Source: Acidobacteriota bacterium
GTDB lineage: Bacteria > Acidobacteriota > Thermoanaerobaculia > Multivoradales > J023
Length of the DNA stretch: 64,000 nt
Direction of reading: 5' to 3'
Assembly (NCBI GenBank): GCA_029263395.1
Contig: JAJCXO010000214.1
Coordinates: forward strand, 62,001 to 126,000
Below the pieces are notes generated by a model. It saw only the letters and a list, made by a program, of their open reading frames with translations, made no database searches and had not been told where the DNA came from. Each line of letters opens with the position of its first letter. The stretch's first letter is position 1. The position numbers were made by a program, and so were the translations under genes. Shown in pieces: positions 1-9,125 of this stretch.

Positions 1-909
1 AGGGTAACCAATGGCGGATAGGTACTCCTTCCAAGGCAGCTTGGGCGTCAGCTTCTGGAGACCATTGATGTCGAGCTTGTTGTAGAGCTTTTCGATAATC
101 CGCATTTGAGCCCGCGGCCGTGATGTCTCTGCCAGTCGAGTCTCGAATGCAACGACCAGAGCCGCATTGGCTGAAGCCTGCTCCGCACTGTCGCCCAGCA
201 AGCCAAAGATGCGGGCGACGTGCTGTTCATAAGCCCCCATCAATTCCCGTTTGGTCGCGTCCTCGGAGACGTAGTAGTCGCGATCCGGCATCCCTAGTCC
301 GCCTTGGAAGAAAAACGAGATATTGAGGTCAGGGTCCTTGAAGTCGGGCAGCACCCCAGCACGAAACAATGCGCCAATGAAGTGGCGATGAAGCTTGCCG
401 GTCACCTGCAGCAGCGAGGTTGCATCCTCAACCTTGGCGATTTCCGCCAACATCGGCGCCAACGGCTTGGTTCCGGCCTTCTCGATGGCGGCTTCATCCA
501 TACACGAGGCGTAATAACTGCCGATCATTCGACGTTCAGGATGCTCGCCTGGATCAGCCGCCGCACCTTCCAAAATTTCGCGCACAAATTCACGGTTCCG
601 CTCGTTGATAACCGAAAAGCTGCGCGCCCACCGAGTTTGATCGGAAGGCAACTCGGTATTTTCGAGCCATCCGCCGCAGGCATATTGGTAAAAGTCTTCA
701 CACGGCTTGGCTTCCAGATCCATTGATGACAGGACCGCAGCACTGACCTGATCAGATGAAAGCGAGCCCTCAGCACGGGATCCTGCGGATAGGGCTGATT
801 TCTCTTCCGCTTCGAGTGTAGCCATCGGGACAACAAGCATTGCGGCGATTAGCAGCACGGTGGCAAGATGCAGCACGGTGGCATGATGCAGCACGGTGGA
901 GTGCTTCAT
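1..909 (-). CDS. M13 family metallopeptidase (neprilysin/PepO-like), N-terminal part
   Basis: Partial gene running off the left edge; 303 codons are visible and the C-terminal catalytic part is outside the window. It starts at ATG 907-909 with an AGGAG about 9-13 bases upstream. The protein begins with a signal peptide (hydrophobic core about residues 10-33), then the M13 N-terminal signature CEDFYQYACGGW, followed by SYYASCMDE and a GLGMPDRDYY stretch, all typical of neprilysin-like peptidases. The family is zinc-dependent endopeptidases acting on short peptides outside the cytoplasm; the HExxH zinc site would lie off the window and cannot be checked. The signal peptide core is built from an 18-bp tandem repeat (TVLHHA, TVLHLA, TVLLIA). 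Family identification is strong; the exact substrate is unknown. Confidence 0.9.
   Translation of the reverse strand, partial: MKHSTVLHHATVLHLATVLLIAAMLVVPMATLEAEEKSALSAGSRAEGSLSSDQVSAAVLSSMDLEAKPCEDFYQYACGGWLENTELPSDQTRWARSFSVINERNREFVREILEGAAADPGEHPERRMIGSYYASCMDEAAIEKAGTKPLAPMLAEIAKVEDATSLLQVTGKLHRHFIGALFRAGVLPDFKDPDLNISFFFQGGLGMPDRDYYVSEDATKRELMGAYEQHVARIFGLLGDSAEQASANAALVVAFETRLAETSRPRAQMRIIEKLYNKLDINGLQKLTPKLPWKEYLSAIGYP
849..902. repeat. 18-bp tandem repeat, three units, in a signal peptide
   Basis: Three consecutive 18-bp units (849-866, 867-884, 885-902) share the core GCAGCACGGTGG. They are in frame with the M13 peptidase gene and encode hexapeptides in its signal peptide, so unit gain or loss would only lengthen or shorten the hydrophobic core. 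Confidence 0.85.
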
Positions 910-1279
910 AAGGGAGCTCCTTGGTTCGGTCGACGCGATCGCGGGTAGGACTATCCGACTGAGGGTTTCGTCCTCAGTCCATACGCGCAGCAGCTTGTGA
1001 AAGTTTGGTGCCGCCGCCCGTTCGAAAGGCGAGTCTAACAGGCCACCCATGAGCGTTAGCAGGATCGCAACAGAACCAGACCCGGTCGGTTCAACCACTC
1101 GATCAAGGCTCTATGTGATGGGTGGCCTCACGGAGGCCTGACACTCCAGTCAGGCATCCTGACTGCTAATGGGCAGAATTCCCCGGCGATGCATCAACCG
1201 CGGGAGCCAAGGCTCTCCTCATGGCGTAAGATCCGCGCAGCCCGGCACTCGCCCCGGGTGAAAGGACTCGAGACGCCTG
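910..1279. other. Intergenic region between divergent genes, with a short hairpin
   Basis: No gene is seen. The region separates the minus-strand peptidase from the plus-strand ABC genes and must hold both promoters, but I see no convincing -35/-10 pair. At 1148-1164 there is a perfect stem-loop (AGTCAGG, loop CAT, CCTGACT) and an overlapping inverted repeat GCCTGA (1136-1141)/TCAGGC (1150-1155). Neither is followed by a T run, so a regulatory rather than terminator role is more likely. Confidence 0.4.
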
Positions 1280-2788
1280 ATGCAACCCACCCAGCTCATC
1301 TTGACCTTGCGCCTGCGTGCCTTTGGCCGCTGGGTCCAGGCCCACAGCTTCGAGCTTTTCTTTCTTGGTCCAGTGATCGTAGGGGGCGCACTCTGGGTGC
1401 TGCACCGTCATCTCGACCATCTGCGCGTTCCGATCAGTCGGCTCGTCGAATCGCCAACGCAGCCCTATGGACTGCCAATCACCGACATTCTGGCTTTCTG
1501 CCTGCTACTCTTCGTGCTTCGGTTGCCCGCAACGTTTCGTGAGCTTTATTCCGCTCGCGACGGTGCCAGCATTCTCGATGTCTTACCTGTATCTTCAACT
1601 GCTCGATTTCATGTCTCGCTCGCAGCTGAATGGGCAGCGATGTTGCCCACCTTTCTCATCCTGCTGACAGCAGCAGGTGTACTTCAGGGACGACTGCTAC
1701 CTCCGCTCACCAGCATGCCTTCGGTCTCTTGGAGGTTGTTCAGCGCTCTAAGCGCGCTGGCCATGCTTCGCATGGTGACCGCTCTCTGCGCGGTTCGATG
1801 GCGCTTCGCCTTTCGAGGTGCCACAACCCTGCTGGCTGCGTTGGTGCTGCTAGCCCTAGGCCTCAGCTCACACCAACCATTTGCCCGCCTGATCTTCTTA
1901 CCCTGGGTACCCCCGGCGGCTCAGATCGAAGCCCTTGTACGATCTTGCGTGGCATCCTCGACACCAACAACCGAGAGCCTCTGGAACAAGCCACTGACGC
2001 AAGCTGGCCAGCTTCTGGGGCTCTACCTGTTGACCCGCTACCTCTATACGCGATGGCACCGTTCCAATTTGGGAATTGCACGCCAGTTGTCAAACCATCG
2101 CCAGACGCTCGGAGCACAACACGTTTTAAGCCTGCTGCATCGTTGGCTGGGCGCCCGCCCACTGGCTGCTCAGATCACCCGTGACCTTATCCTGGTCGCA
2201 CGCCGTTTTTCTCCGGCCGTGGTATTGGCGGCTGGAATTGCGGTGACGGCTCAAGGTCTCGCTCTGTCTCTGTTGCTCGACGACAACTTGCCGATGTTGT
2301 GGCGCCAGCGGCTTGCGGTGTCTGGATTCAGTTTGTCGGTCCTGGCGATGGTCGCCCTGGTTCCGTTCTTGCTCAAACACCAACTACCTCGATTCTGGAT
2401 CGAGAAAACGACTGGCGTCGAATTGGAGCAGATCTGGAAAGCCAAGTTATGGACAGCTGCCGTGCTCGGTTTGATACCTGCGGGTTTCGGATCGATCGTC
2501 CTCCTGATGGCACCTAATCTCGGGGCCACCGCCAAGGGCATCGCCCTACTGCAACTACTTGCAGCAACATGGATCATCACTTCGATTCTCGGCCTGGCCG
2601 TGTTCGAGATCGCGGCCCAGCCGGTGTTGGGGTTGATTTTCGGCTCTCTCGTCGCCTCGGCCTTGGCCGCATTGATCGTCTTCTATCCCCACGCCTGGTG
2701 GCTGTGGCTCATTTTCCACGGCTACGCGGCCGGTCAGATTGCCGGCAGAGCTAGTCGCCGCGTGCAATTGGTGGAGGTCGAACGATGA
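1280..2788 (+). CDS. ABC exporter membrane subunit (hypothetical permease)
   Basis: A 502-residue, very hydrophobic protein with about eleven or twelve predicted membrane segments spread over its whole length and short charged loops. I do not recognise a named family, but the gene overlaps the following ABC ATPase by four bases (ATGA), so translation is coupled and this is almost certainly the membrane partner of an ABC-2-like exporter. Start ATG 1280 has AAAGGA about 13 bases upstream, a little far. There is no substrate-binding protein nearby, which fits export rather than import. The substrate cannot be told from the sequence. Confidence 0.75.
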   Translation: MQPTQLILTLRLRAFGRWVQAHSFELFFLGPVIVGGALWVLHRHLDHLRVPISRLVESPTQPYGLPITDILAFCLLLFVLRLPATFRELYSARDGASILDVLPVSSTARFHVSLAAEWAAMLPTFLILLTAAGVLQGRLLPPLTSMPSVSWRLFSALSALAMLRMVTALCAVRWRFAFRGATTLLAALVLLALGLSSHQPFARLIFLPWVPPAAQIEALVRSCVASSTPTTESLWNKPLTQAGQLLGLYLLTRYLYTRWHRSNLGIARQLSNHRQTLGAQHVLSLLHRWLGARPLAAQITRDLILVARRFSPAVVLAAGIAVTAQGLALSLLLDDNLPMLWRQRLAVSGFSLSVLAMVALVPFLLKHQLPRFWIEKTTGVELEQIWKAKLWTAAVLGLIPAGFGSIVLLMAPNLGATAKGIALLQLLAATWIITSILGLAVFEIAAQPVLGLIFGSLVASALAALIVFYPHAWWLWLIFHGYAAGQIAGRASRRVQLVEVER

Positions 2789-3558
2789 GCGCAGAACCAC
2801 AGACGAGTCAAGAACAGACTGAGGGCAAGCCCGACGCCAGTCAACCTATGTTGATCGTAGACAACGTCTCGAAGAGCTACGGCACCTTGCTCGCCCTCGA
2901 TGGCGTCAGCCTGCAGGCCGATGGCGATATCTTGGGACTGCTGGGAGCCAATGGTGCTGGCAAATCGACCTTGTACCGATCGATTCTGGATCTCACGGCC
3001 TGCGACTCGGGGACCATACGGATCGCCGGCTATGACGTCGGTAAACATTCGGTCGAAGCTCGGCGTCTGATCGGCTACTTGCCGGAGGAGCTACATCTCT
3101 ATGACCGCTTGAGTGGCTGGGAACACCTCGAGCTAGTAGCGGGCTTGAAAGATCTGGACAACCGCGCAGAACGGCAAGACTGGCTCGACTATTTTGGTCT
3201 CGCTGACCGCCGCAACGTCTTGGTCGGGGAATACTCGCTCGGCATGCGCAAGAAGGTTGGTCTGATCGCCGCCTTGATGGGCAACCCTCGCTTGGCACTC
3301 CTCGACGAACCCCTCAACGGTTTGGACACCGAAAGCATGCGTCGGCTGCGGCTGCGGATCGAGGAGATGTCACGAACCGGCACAACCTTCGTCGTGTCGT
3401 CCCACGTCATGTCATTCGTAGAACGCATCTGTGACCGAGTTGCCATTCTGCGCCAGGGTCGTCTGACAGCATACGGTACGACAGAGAGTGTCCGACAACA
3501 AGCAGGGATGCCCGATCGCCCTTTCGAAGACGTCTTCCTGAAGCTTGCGTTGGACTAG
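2785..3558 (+). CDS. ABC transporter ATP-binding protein
   Basis: A 257-residue ATPase that would power the membrane protein encoded just upstream (four-base overlap). Walker A is GANGAGKST at residues 54-62, the signature is the YSLGMRKK variant found in DrrA/CcmA-type exporters, and Walker B is LALLDEP followed by the D-loop NGLD and switch histidine in VSSH. A hydrophilic N-terminal tail of about 20 residues, rich in Gln, Glu and Ser, precedes the domain. All catalytic motifs look intact. The closest functional group is ABC-2 type drug or lipid exporters; the substrate is unknown. Confidence 0.92.
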   Translation: MSAEPQTSQEQTEGKPDASQPMLIVDNVSKSYGTLLALDGVSLQADGDILGLLGANGAGKSTLYRSILDLTACDSGTIRIAGYDVGKHSVEARRLIGYLPEELHLYDRLSGWEHLELVAGLKDLDNRAERQDWLDYFGLADRRNVLVGEYSLGMRKKVGLIAALMGNPRLALLDEPLNGLDTESMRRLRLRIEEMSRTGTTFVVSSHVMSFVERICDRVAILRQGRLTAYGTTESVRQQAGMPDRPFEDVFLKLALD

Positions 3559-3582
3559 CACGCATAGGGGATCAATTCGGCT

Positions 3583-4593
3583 CTAGATTTCAACGCAGAT
3601 TTTCCCTACGTGGCGACCGCCTGACATGTAGAGCAGGGCCTCACGGGCTTCCTCGAAGGGGAAAACCCGATCGATCACCGGTCGGATCTCATGCTGGGCA
3701 AAACACCGATTCATCGCTTCGAAGCCGTCACGGGAACCCACCAAGATCCCTTGGATCCGAACGTTTTGCATCAAAATCGGCAGGATGTTGAGGTCGATCC
3801 TGGTGCCTGACAAGACTCCGATCAGACTGATGTGCCCACCGATGCGAATCGCCTGTAGGCTTTGTTGAAGCGTGCCAGCACCACCAACTTCAACGATGTG
3901 ATCCACACCGATACCCTCCGTGATCTCCTTGACGATCTTTCCCCACGCCGGATTCTCGACATAGTTGATCTCGTGCCAACTACCGAGCTTGCGAGCCGTC
4001 TCCAACTTCGAATCTCGGGACGAGGTTACGATGACTCGGGCGCCCAAGGCGCGGGCGATCTGTAAAGCAAAAAGTGACACACCGCCAGTGCCTTGCACCA
4101 AAACTGTGTCACCGGCGTGGACGTTTCCTTGGGTGACCAGAGCACTCCAAGCTGTCAGCGCGGCACAAGGCAACGTTGATGCCTCGACATCGGTAAGGTG
4201 CTCTGGAACCGCCACGACCCCGCTCTCGGGCAGCACCATGAACTCAGCCAACGTTCCGTCGATTGGGCCGCCAAGGGTACCGCCGAGCTTGGTCTTGTTC
4301 GGCTCTCCCCCACCCCAACTCTGACAGAAGAGTGTCGCAACACGATCTCCAGGCTGGAATCCGCGTACCTGCTCACCGGTCTCGACAACTTCTCCGACGC
4401 CATCCGAGCACGGAATCAGCGGTAACGGCTGCTTGGGATTGTAGTGACCGTTGACCATCAAGATATCGCGGTAGTTGAACGACATGGCCTTCATCTTGAG
4501 GAGGACCTCACCATGCCCCGGTTTGGGGCGTGGACGCTCGCCAACAACTAGTTGATCTAGACCAAATCCGTCGCGAATCTCGAAAACCTTCAT
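3583..4593 (-). CDS. Zinc-free MDR alcohol dehydrogenase / quinone oxidoreductase-like protein
   Basis: Medium-chain dehydrogenase/reductase of 336 residues. The start at ATG 4591-4593 (protein MKVFEIRD) is preferred because AAAGGAA lies about 8 bases upstream and the family begins here; the longer frame would add 35 unrelated residues. The GroES-like half contains SFNYRDILM where zinc enzymes carry the catalytic Cys, so the active-site zinc is probably absent, as in quinone oxidoreductases. The Rossmann half has VQGTGGVSLFALQIA, the NAD(P)-binding turn. It would reduce or oxidise an alcohol, enone or quinone using NAD(P)H. It converges with the ABC ATPase 24 bases away and is divergent from the glycosyltransferase. 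Confidence 0.88.
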   Translation of the reverse strand: MKVFEIRDGFGLDQLVVGERPRPKPGHGEVLLKMKAMSFNYRDILMVNGHYNPKQPLPLIPCSDGVGEVVETGEQVRGFQPGDRVATLFCQSWGGGEPNKTKLGGTLGGPIDGTLAEFMVLPESGVVAVPEHLTDVEASTLPCAALTAWSALVTQGNVHAGDTVLVQGTGGVSLFALQIARALGARVIVTSSRDSKLETARKLGSWHEINYVENPAWGKIVKEITEGIGVDHIVEVGGAGTLQQSLQAIRIGGHISLIGVLSGTRIDLNILPILMQNVRIQGILVGSRDGFEAMNRCFAQHEIRPVIDRVFPFEEAREALLYMSGGRHVGKICVEI

Positions 4594-4851
4594 GGTGTTC
4601 CTTTGTGGATGTGACGTAGAGTCGGCCTGAGGAAGCCGACGCCCTCGTCGGATATCGCCAACACGCATCGAAATGGCGCACACTCGTGTTGCCACCACAA
4701 ATACTACCGTGGATAGCGACGCGGGGATAATTTCAACCCGCTATTGACACGCTGCCATGCTCCCGCCACTCCTCCACTCCCAAGTCTCAGCAACAAACAG
4801 TGCCGCACCTCGCCCAAGGTACTGCCCAGATCGGGAGCAAAAATAGCACCC

Positions 4852-6006
4852 ATGCGTGTCGCCCTGGTCAATTACGGTGGGGATTTTTCGGATGAGGCAA
4901 CCCCTGAGCAAACGCTTGCCGGCCTCAGGACGCTGACGAACTGGGCCAGAGCAATACACCTGGCCGGTGCCGACGTGAAGGTCTTTCAGGGTTTTCATCG
5001 TGATGTGAAGGTGAATCTCGAGGATATCGACTATGAACTTGTTGCGGGCCGTTTTAGTCCTCGTCTCTCTCGCCGCCGTATCCCATGGCGACTACACCGA
5101 GCGGTCTGTCGCTGGCGGCCGGACATCGTCCATCTCAACGGTCTGCTCTACGGAGCTCAGGCCAGGTTTCTTCGCAGATCTCTCGACGCGACAAGTCGTC
5201 TCGTTCTGCAGCATCATGGCGAACAGCCCGACGTCGGCGCCGCTCGCCATCTCCAACGATGGGGTTTGAGCTCTGTGGATGCGTTCTTTTTTACGGCCCG
5301 AGACCTCGCTGACGGATGGCTACGCCAGGGGCTAATCCAAACTTCGCAGCCGATCTTTGAGATTCTCGAGGGATCGAGCGATTTACGATGGACCAATCAG
5401 TCGAGTGCCCGTGCTGCCAGCGGCCTCAACGGCGACCCGATTTTCTTGTGGGCGGCAAATCTCGACTCCAATAAGGACCCCCTGACTGTAATCGATGGGT
5501 TCGAGGGTGTCATCACAGACTTGCCCAGAGCGCGGCTTTACATGGCCTGGCGTTTGGCAGACCTGCTGCCTGAGGTCCGCCAACGCATTGCAACGAGTTC
5601 AGCGTTGCGTCACCGAGTCGAGCTTCTAGGAACGGTCCCCTATGCCGACATCGAACCACTCTTCAGCAGCGCTGACTTCCTGCTCCAAGGCAGCCGGCGC
5701 GAAAGCTGCGGCTTCTCGGTTGCCGACGCTCTCGCCTGCGGCGCAATCCCCATTGTCTCCGACATCCCGACTTTCCGTGTCCTGACCAACCACGGAGCGA
5801 TGGGAAGCCTGTGGCCGCCAGGCGATACGGGAGCTCTCAGTCGAGCTATTCTGAAGGCAGCCAAGCACGCTCAACGGCCCTCTAGGGAGCACGTTCGCCG
5901 CTACTTTGAACAACACCACAGCTTCGAAGCAATCGGTCGCCGAGCCGTCGAAGCCTACACTGCGGTCTGTAAGCTCGCTGAAGCGCCCGGCAACCAGGTA
6001 CCCTGA
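4852..6006 (+). CDS. GT4-like glycosyltransferase
   Basis: A glycosyltransferase of 384 residues with a GT-B fold layout: MRVALVNYGGDFSDE and the HLNGLLYG/HHGEQPDV segments in the N-terminal half, then LWAANLDSNKDPLTVI and LLGTVPYADIEPLFSSADFLL, and the donor-binding region ESCGFSVADALACG in the C-terminal half. The classical E-x7-E motif has Asp in place of the second Glu. The start at 4852 is chosen because the Rossmann strand begins here; the reading frame runs 36 codons further but those are low-complexity. A GGGAG lies about 17 bases upstream, which is weak. Probably transfers a sugar to a surface glycan or small molecule; there are no other glycan genes beside it. Confidence 0.85.
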   Translation: MRVALVNYGGDFSDEATPEQTLAGLRTLTNWARAIHLAGADVKVFQGFHRDVKVNLEDIDYELVAGRFSPRLSRRRIPWRLHRAVCRWRPDIVHLNGLLYGAQARFLRRSLDATSRLVLQHHGEQPDVGAARHLQRWGLSSVDAFFFTARDLADGWLRQGLIQTSQPIFEILEGSSDLRWTNQSSARAASGLNGDPIFLWAANLDSNKDPLTVIDGFEGVITDLPRARLYMAWRLADLLPEVRQRIATSSALRHRVELLGTVPYADIEPLFSSADFLLQGSRRESCGFSVADALACGAIPIVSDIPTFRVLTNHGAMGSLWPPGDTGALSRAILKAAKHAQRPSREHVRRYFEQHHSFEAIGRRAVEAYTAVCKLAEAPGNQVP

Positions 6007-6034
6007 GCCACCTCGGTTCAGCTCAAACTCGATG

Positions 6035-6796
6035 TCAGCTCAGCAGCTCTCGAACTTTCCCCCGCCGATAGGCGCGACTAACCATCAAACGTTCGCCATC
6101 TTCGAGCACAATGATCGACTCGGTTCCGATGCCAGGCTCAATCTTCTTGATCCGGTCGATGTTCACAAAGGTCGAACGATGGATGCGGACAAAACGCTCA
6201 GGATCAAGACGACTCTCCATTTTGGCCATCGTCTCGCGCATCGTATGCACGTCGCCACCACAATGAATCTTGATGTAGTTGCGGGAAGCCTCGACCCAAT
6301 CGATGGTATCGACCTTGACGAAGTAAACGCTGCCCGAGGACCGCACGATCAATCGGTCCGGATAACGCTCATGATTTTCCGCCAGTTCCAAAAGCTTGTG
6401 AACGCTGCGATCAATCTCCAGGATATGTCGCTTGTCGTGTCGCTCCAAGAGACGGTCGACCGCGCTTTGAAACCGGTCACGATCGAATGGCTTGAGAAGG
6501 TAATCGACAGCGTTGGTCTCAAATGCGTGCAGCGCGTACTTGTCAAAGGCGGTCACAAAGATCACCGGTGGCATCTTGTCGGCACCAATCTTCCTGATCA
6601 CACCAAAACCATCCAAGTCCGGCATCTGAACGTCGAGAAACACTAAATCAGCTCCATGCTGCCGAATCGCATCGATCGCCGCTTTGCCATTGCGACACTC
6701 AGCCTTGACTTGGATATCGGATCGCTCATTGAGCAAATCACGGATCCGTTGCCGGGCCAGCTCTTCGTCGTCGACGATGATGGCCTGTAGCGTCAT
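6035..6796 (-). CDS. LytTR-family response regulator
   Basis: A 253-residue two-domain regulator. An N-terminal receiver domain has acidic residues DD at 9-10, the phosphoacceptor D55 in LVFLDVQMPD, the switch T in FVTAFD and LLKPF. A C-terminal LytTR DNA-binding domain begins near residue 145 (VYFVKVDTIDWVEASRNYIKIH) and contains FVRIHRSTFVN. The start at ATG 6794-6796 is fixed by a perfect GGAGG ten bases upstream; the frame extends 21 codons further with no such site. No LytS-type histidine kinase is nearby, so the partner kinase must be elsewhere. It is convergent with the glycosyltransferase gene. Confidence 0.95.
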   Translation of the reverse strand: MTLQAIIVDDEELARQRIRDLLNERSDIQVKAECRNGKAAIDAIRQHGADLVFLDVQMPDLDGFGVIRKIGADKMPPVIFVTAFDKYALHAFETNAVDYLLKPFDRDRFQSAVDRLLERHDKRHILEIDRSVHKLLELAENHERYPDRLIVRSSGSVYFVKVDTIDWVEASRNYIKIHCGGDVHTMRETMAKMESRLDPERFVRIHRSTFVNIDRIKKIEPGIGTESIIVLEDGERLMVSRAYRRGKVRELLS

Positions 6797-6961
6797 TTCG
6801 ACGTTTCCTCCCCACTTTCGACCAGTTTCAGAACTCGGATTCTGGGTTGTTGCAGCCAAGATCTTCTCCCCCTTTTTGGGCCTGTATCCTCAGTCTACGC
6901 AACTTTCCCAACGCGGGTTACCGGCAGGCGGACATGTCGCTGCCGACTCATCCCCGGCTCA

Positions 6962-6984
6962 CGACCGCTAGTCCCTAGCGGTCG
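6962..6984. promoter_or_regulatory. Ten-bp perfect palindrome, possible operator
   Basis: CGACCGCTAG, loop TCC, CTAGCGGTCG. It lies in the 295-bp gap between the divergent LytTR regulator and the Rieske oxygenase, about 110 bases ahead of the oxygenase start. There is no T run on either side, so it is unlikely to be a terminator. It may be an operator or an mRNA hairpin. Confidence 0.4.
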
Positions 6985-7091
6985 CTATCGGCAACGGTTC
7001 TGCGGCAATTCACCCTTTTTGCCACATCGCCTCACCCGCCCTAGTTGGCCACTAGATGAGGGATAATCCATCCTCAAATGGAGGCAGCCAG

Positions 7092-8207
7092 ATGTACACC
7101 AATACTCGACCAGAGTTGGAATCCGGAACGAGAGCCCTATCGGCGAGACACTACACTGCACCGGAGTACTTTCAGACAGAGCTGGAGAAGATCCATTATC
7201 GAATGTGGCTTCATGCTGGTCGCGTCGAGCATCTTCCAAAGCCCGGTTCGTACTTCCTTGTCGAGCTCGGTACGGAAAGCATCATCGTGCTACGCGATGA
7301 AGATCTAGGGTTACGAGCCTTCTACAACGTCTGTCGACATCGAGGCACCCGCTTGTGTCAACACGGGCGCGGCTTGTTGCCAGGCAAAATTCAGTGCCCA
7401 TACCACGCTTGGACCTACAGCTTCGATGGCACGCTGATCAGCGCTCCGTTAATGGACAAGACGTGCGGATTCAGTCTGCTTGATCACCCGCTGCAACCCG
7501 TTGCTGTCGATACCTGGGACGGTCATGTTTTCATCAACTTCGCTGCCGATCCGGCCCCACTTTCTGAACACCTTGCTGACCTCCCGCAAAAGTTCAAACC
7601 TTGGGGGATGGAGCATCTGCAGCAGGCGGCTGAGATCGTCTATTCGATCAACGCCAACTGGAAACTGATCATTCAGAATTATTCAGAGTGCCTTCACTGC
7701 CCTCTACTCCATCCGCAATTACAACAACTTTCACACTATATGAGCGGCGAGAACGATCCGCCACAACCGACCTATCTGGGCGGACGGATGGACTTGCGTG
7801 AAGGTATCGCAACACTATCGCAAGACGGAGCCAGTCCCTGGGCCGCCTTGCCAGGTCTCGGAAGGAATGAACAACGAGGCATCTACTACTATGCCATCCT
7901 GCCCAACCTGCTGCTGAACCTCCATCCACAGTACATGCTCACATTCACCCTCTGGCCCCAAGCTTGCGACCGGACCGAAATCGTCTGCCGATGGTCATTC
8001 CACCCTGATGAGTTGGCTCGAGAGGGCTTCGATCCATCGAGTGCGGTAGATTTCTGGGATCTGACCAATCGGCAGGACTGGGAGGTATCAGAGTTGGCCC
8101 AGCAAGGAATCCGCTCGCGGGCCTATCGCCCGGGCCTCTATTCCAACCGTGAAGAACTATTGTTCGCGCTCGACCAGTTCGTCGTCGGAAAGTGCGGGTC
8201 TGCGTAG
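7092..8207 (+). CDS. Rieske non-haem iron oxygenase, alpha-subunit type
   Basis: A 371-residue aromatic-ring-hydroxylating-dioxygenase-type protein. The Rieske [2Fe-2S] ligands are CRH and CPYH (CRHRGTRLC...CPYHAWTY). The catalytic domain has the mononuclear iron motif NYSECLHCPLLHP, with two His, and the third ligand is probably in VDFWDLTNRQDW. Start ATG 7092 is chosen over one 12 codons upstream because GGAGG is 7 bases away. Such enzymes insert oxygen into or demethylate small organic molecules and need a reductase; none is adjacent, and there is no small beta subunit, which fits the alpha-only types. The substrate is unknown. It converges with prmA. Confidence 0.92.
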   Translation: MYTNTRPELESGTRALSARHYTAPEYFQTELEKIHYRMWLHAGRVEHLPKPGSYFLVELGTESIIVLRDEDLGLRAFYNVCRHRGTRLCQHGRGLLPGKIQCPYHAWTYSFDGTLISAPLMDKTCGFSLLDHPLQPVAVDTWDGHVFINFAADPAPLSEHLADLPQKFKPWGMEHLQQAAEIVYSINANWKLIIQNYSECLHCPLLHPQLQQLSHYMSGENDPPQPTYLGGRMDLREGIATLSQDGASPWAALPGLGRNEQRGIYYYAILPNLLLNLHPQYMLTFTLWPQACDRTEIVCRWSFHPDELAREGFDPSSAVDFWDLTNRQDWEVSELAQQGIRSRAYRPGLYSNREELLFALDQFVVGKCGSA

Positions 8208-8225
8208 CCGTGGGCTACTTGGGCT

Positions 8226-9119
8226 TCAACCCAACTGCAGCAACCACGCAGCCCACTCAGCGTCGACCTTCTCTCCAACAGGGGTGAAGCCGTACTTCGC
8301 CCAGAGAGCAAGCAGCTCATCGCGTCGACTTACCAGGTTGCCAGAGCTAATCACTCGCCCACGAGGCTCGAGTAGATCAGCAAGATAGGGCATCTCGCCC
8401 AGAATATTCTCCGGCAGGACATTGACCAAAGCGAGATCGAATTCCCGTCTCCGAACAAGGCCAGAAAGCCGACCAGCAAACAATAACGGCTCGACTTGGT
8501 TGAGCCGAGCGTTGACCTTGGCCATACAAACGGCTTGCGCATCGATGTCGAAACCGACCACCCGACGAGCCCCCAGCGTCTCGGCGACAAACGACAGAAT
8601 GCCGCTGCCTGTTCCTACATCGAGCACCGCCAAACCTTTCAGGTCCACGGCCTCGAGCCACTCGACCGCTAGGCGAGTCGACTCATGACTCCCTGTTCCG
8701 AAAGCAGTACGGGCTGGGATCTTGAGGTCTCGACGGTCTGAGCTGGACGGGGCGTCAACTTCGCTCCGCGGGGCTTGACTCCGCTGCTGCTCCAGCTCTG
8801 ACGCCTGCTCATCACGCGGATCGACCCGAAAGTTTCTTCCAACATCGAATGGCTTGGATGTGTCCCGATAGTCCGCGAGCCAGTCACGTTCCAACAGCTG
8901 CTCGCGACCCATCTCCCGCACCCCACGGTGATGCCATGGAGTCAAGTCAAACGCGTCAGCCAACGATGAGAGTGAGCCAAAATAGGCATCGAGGCGCACG
9001 TTATCGCCATCCGCAGGGTGCGACTCGAACCCCAGTGCACCGAGAGACCAAAGCTCCGCGACAAATTGTCCTTCGACGTTTAACGGCAATAAGAACTTGT
9101 GGAGCACATAGTCGGTCAC
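8226..9119 (-). CDS. prmA: Ribosomal protein L11 methyltransferase
   Basis: A 297-residue SAM-dependent methyltransferase. The C-terminal domain has the SAM site VLDVGTGSGILSF, the acidic turn VGFDID, and VNVLPENIL in place of the usual NILANPL. The motif ARTAFGTGSHESTR ahead of it is highly characteristic of PrmA. It trimethylates L11 in the large ribosomal subunit. It lies six bases downstream of dnaJ in the same operon, a common arrangement (dnaK-dnaJ-prmA). A Ser/Asp/Arg-rich insert at about residues 100-130 (EQASELEQQRSQAPRSEVD) is longer than in E. coli PrmA. Confidence 0.93.
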   Translation of the reverse strand: MTDYVLHKFLLPLNVEGQFVAELWSLGALGFESHPADGDNVRLDAYFGSLSSLADAFDLTPWHHRGVREMGREQLLERDWLADYRDTSKPFDVGRNFRVDPRDEQASELEQQRSQAPRSEVDAPSSSDRRDLKIPARTAFGTGSHESTRLAVEWLEAVDLKGLAVLDVGTGSGILSFVAETLGARRVVGFDIDAQAVCMAKVNARLNQVEPLLFAGRLSGLVRRREFDLALVNVLPENILGEMPYLADLLEPRGRVISSGNLVSRRDELLALWAKYGFTPVGEKVDAEWAAWLLQLG

Positions 9120-9125
9120 TTGGTA

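Noticed and set aside
1148-1164. Hairpin between the peptidase and ABC genes as a terminator
   Set aside because: A 7-bp stem without a T run, and it lies between divergent genes where no terminator is needed.
7092-8207. Rieske protein as the missing bc-complex subunit
   Set aside because: It has an oxygenase catalytic domain with a mononuclear iron motif and is 40 kb from the cytochrome genes.
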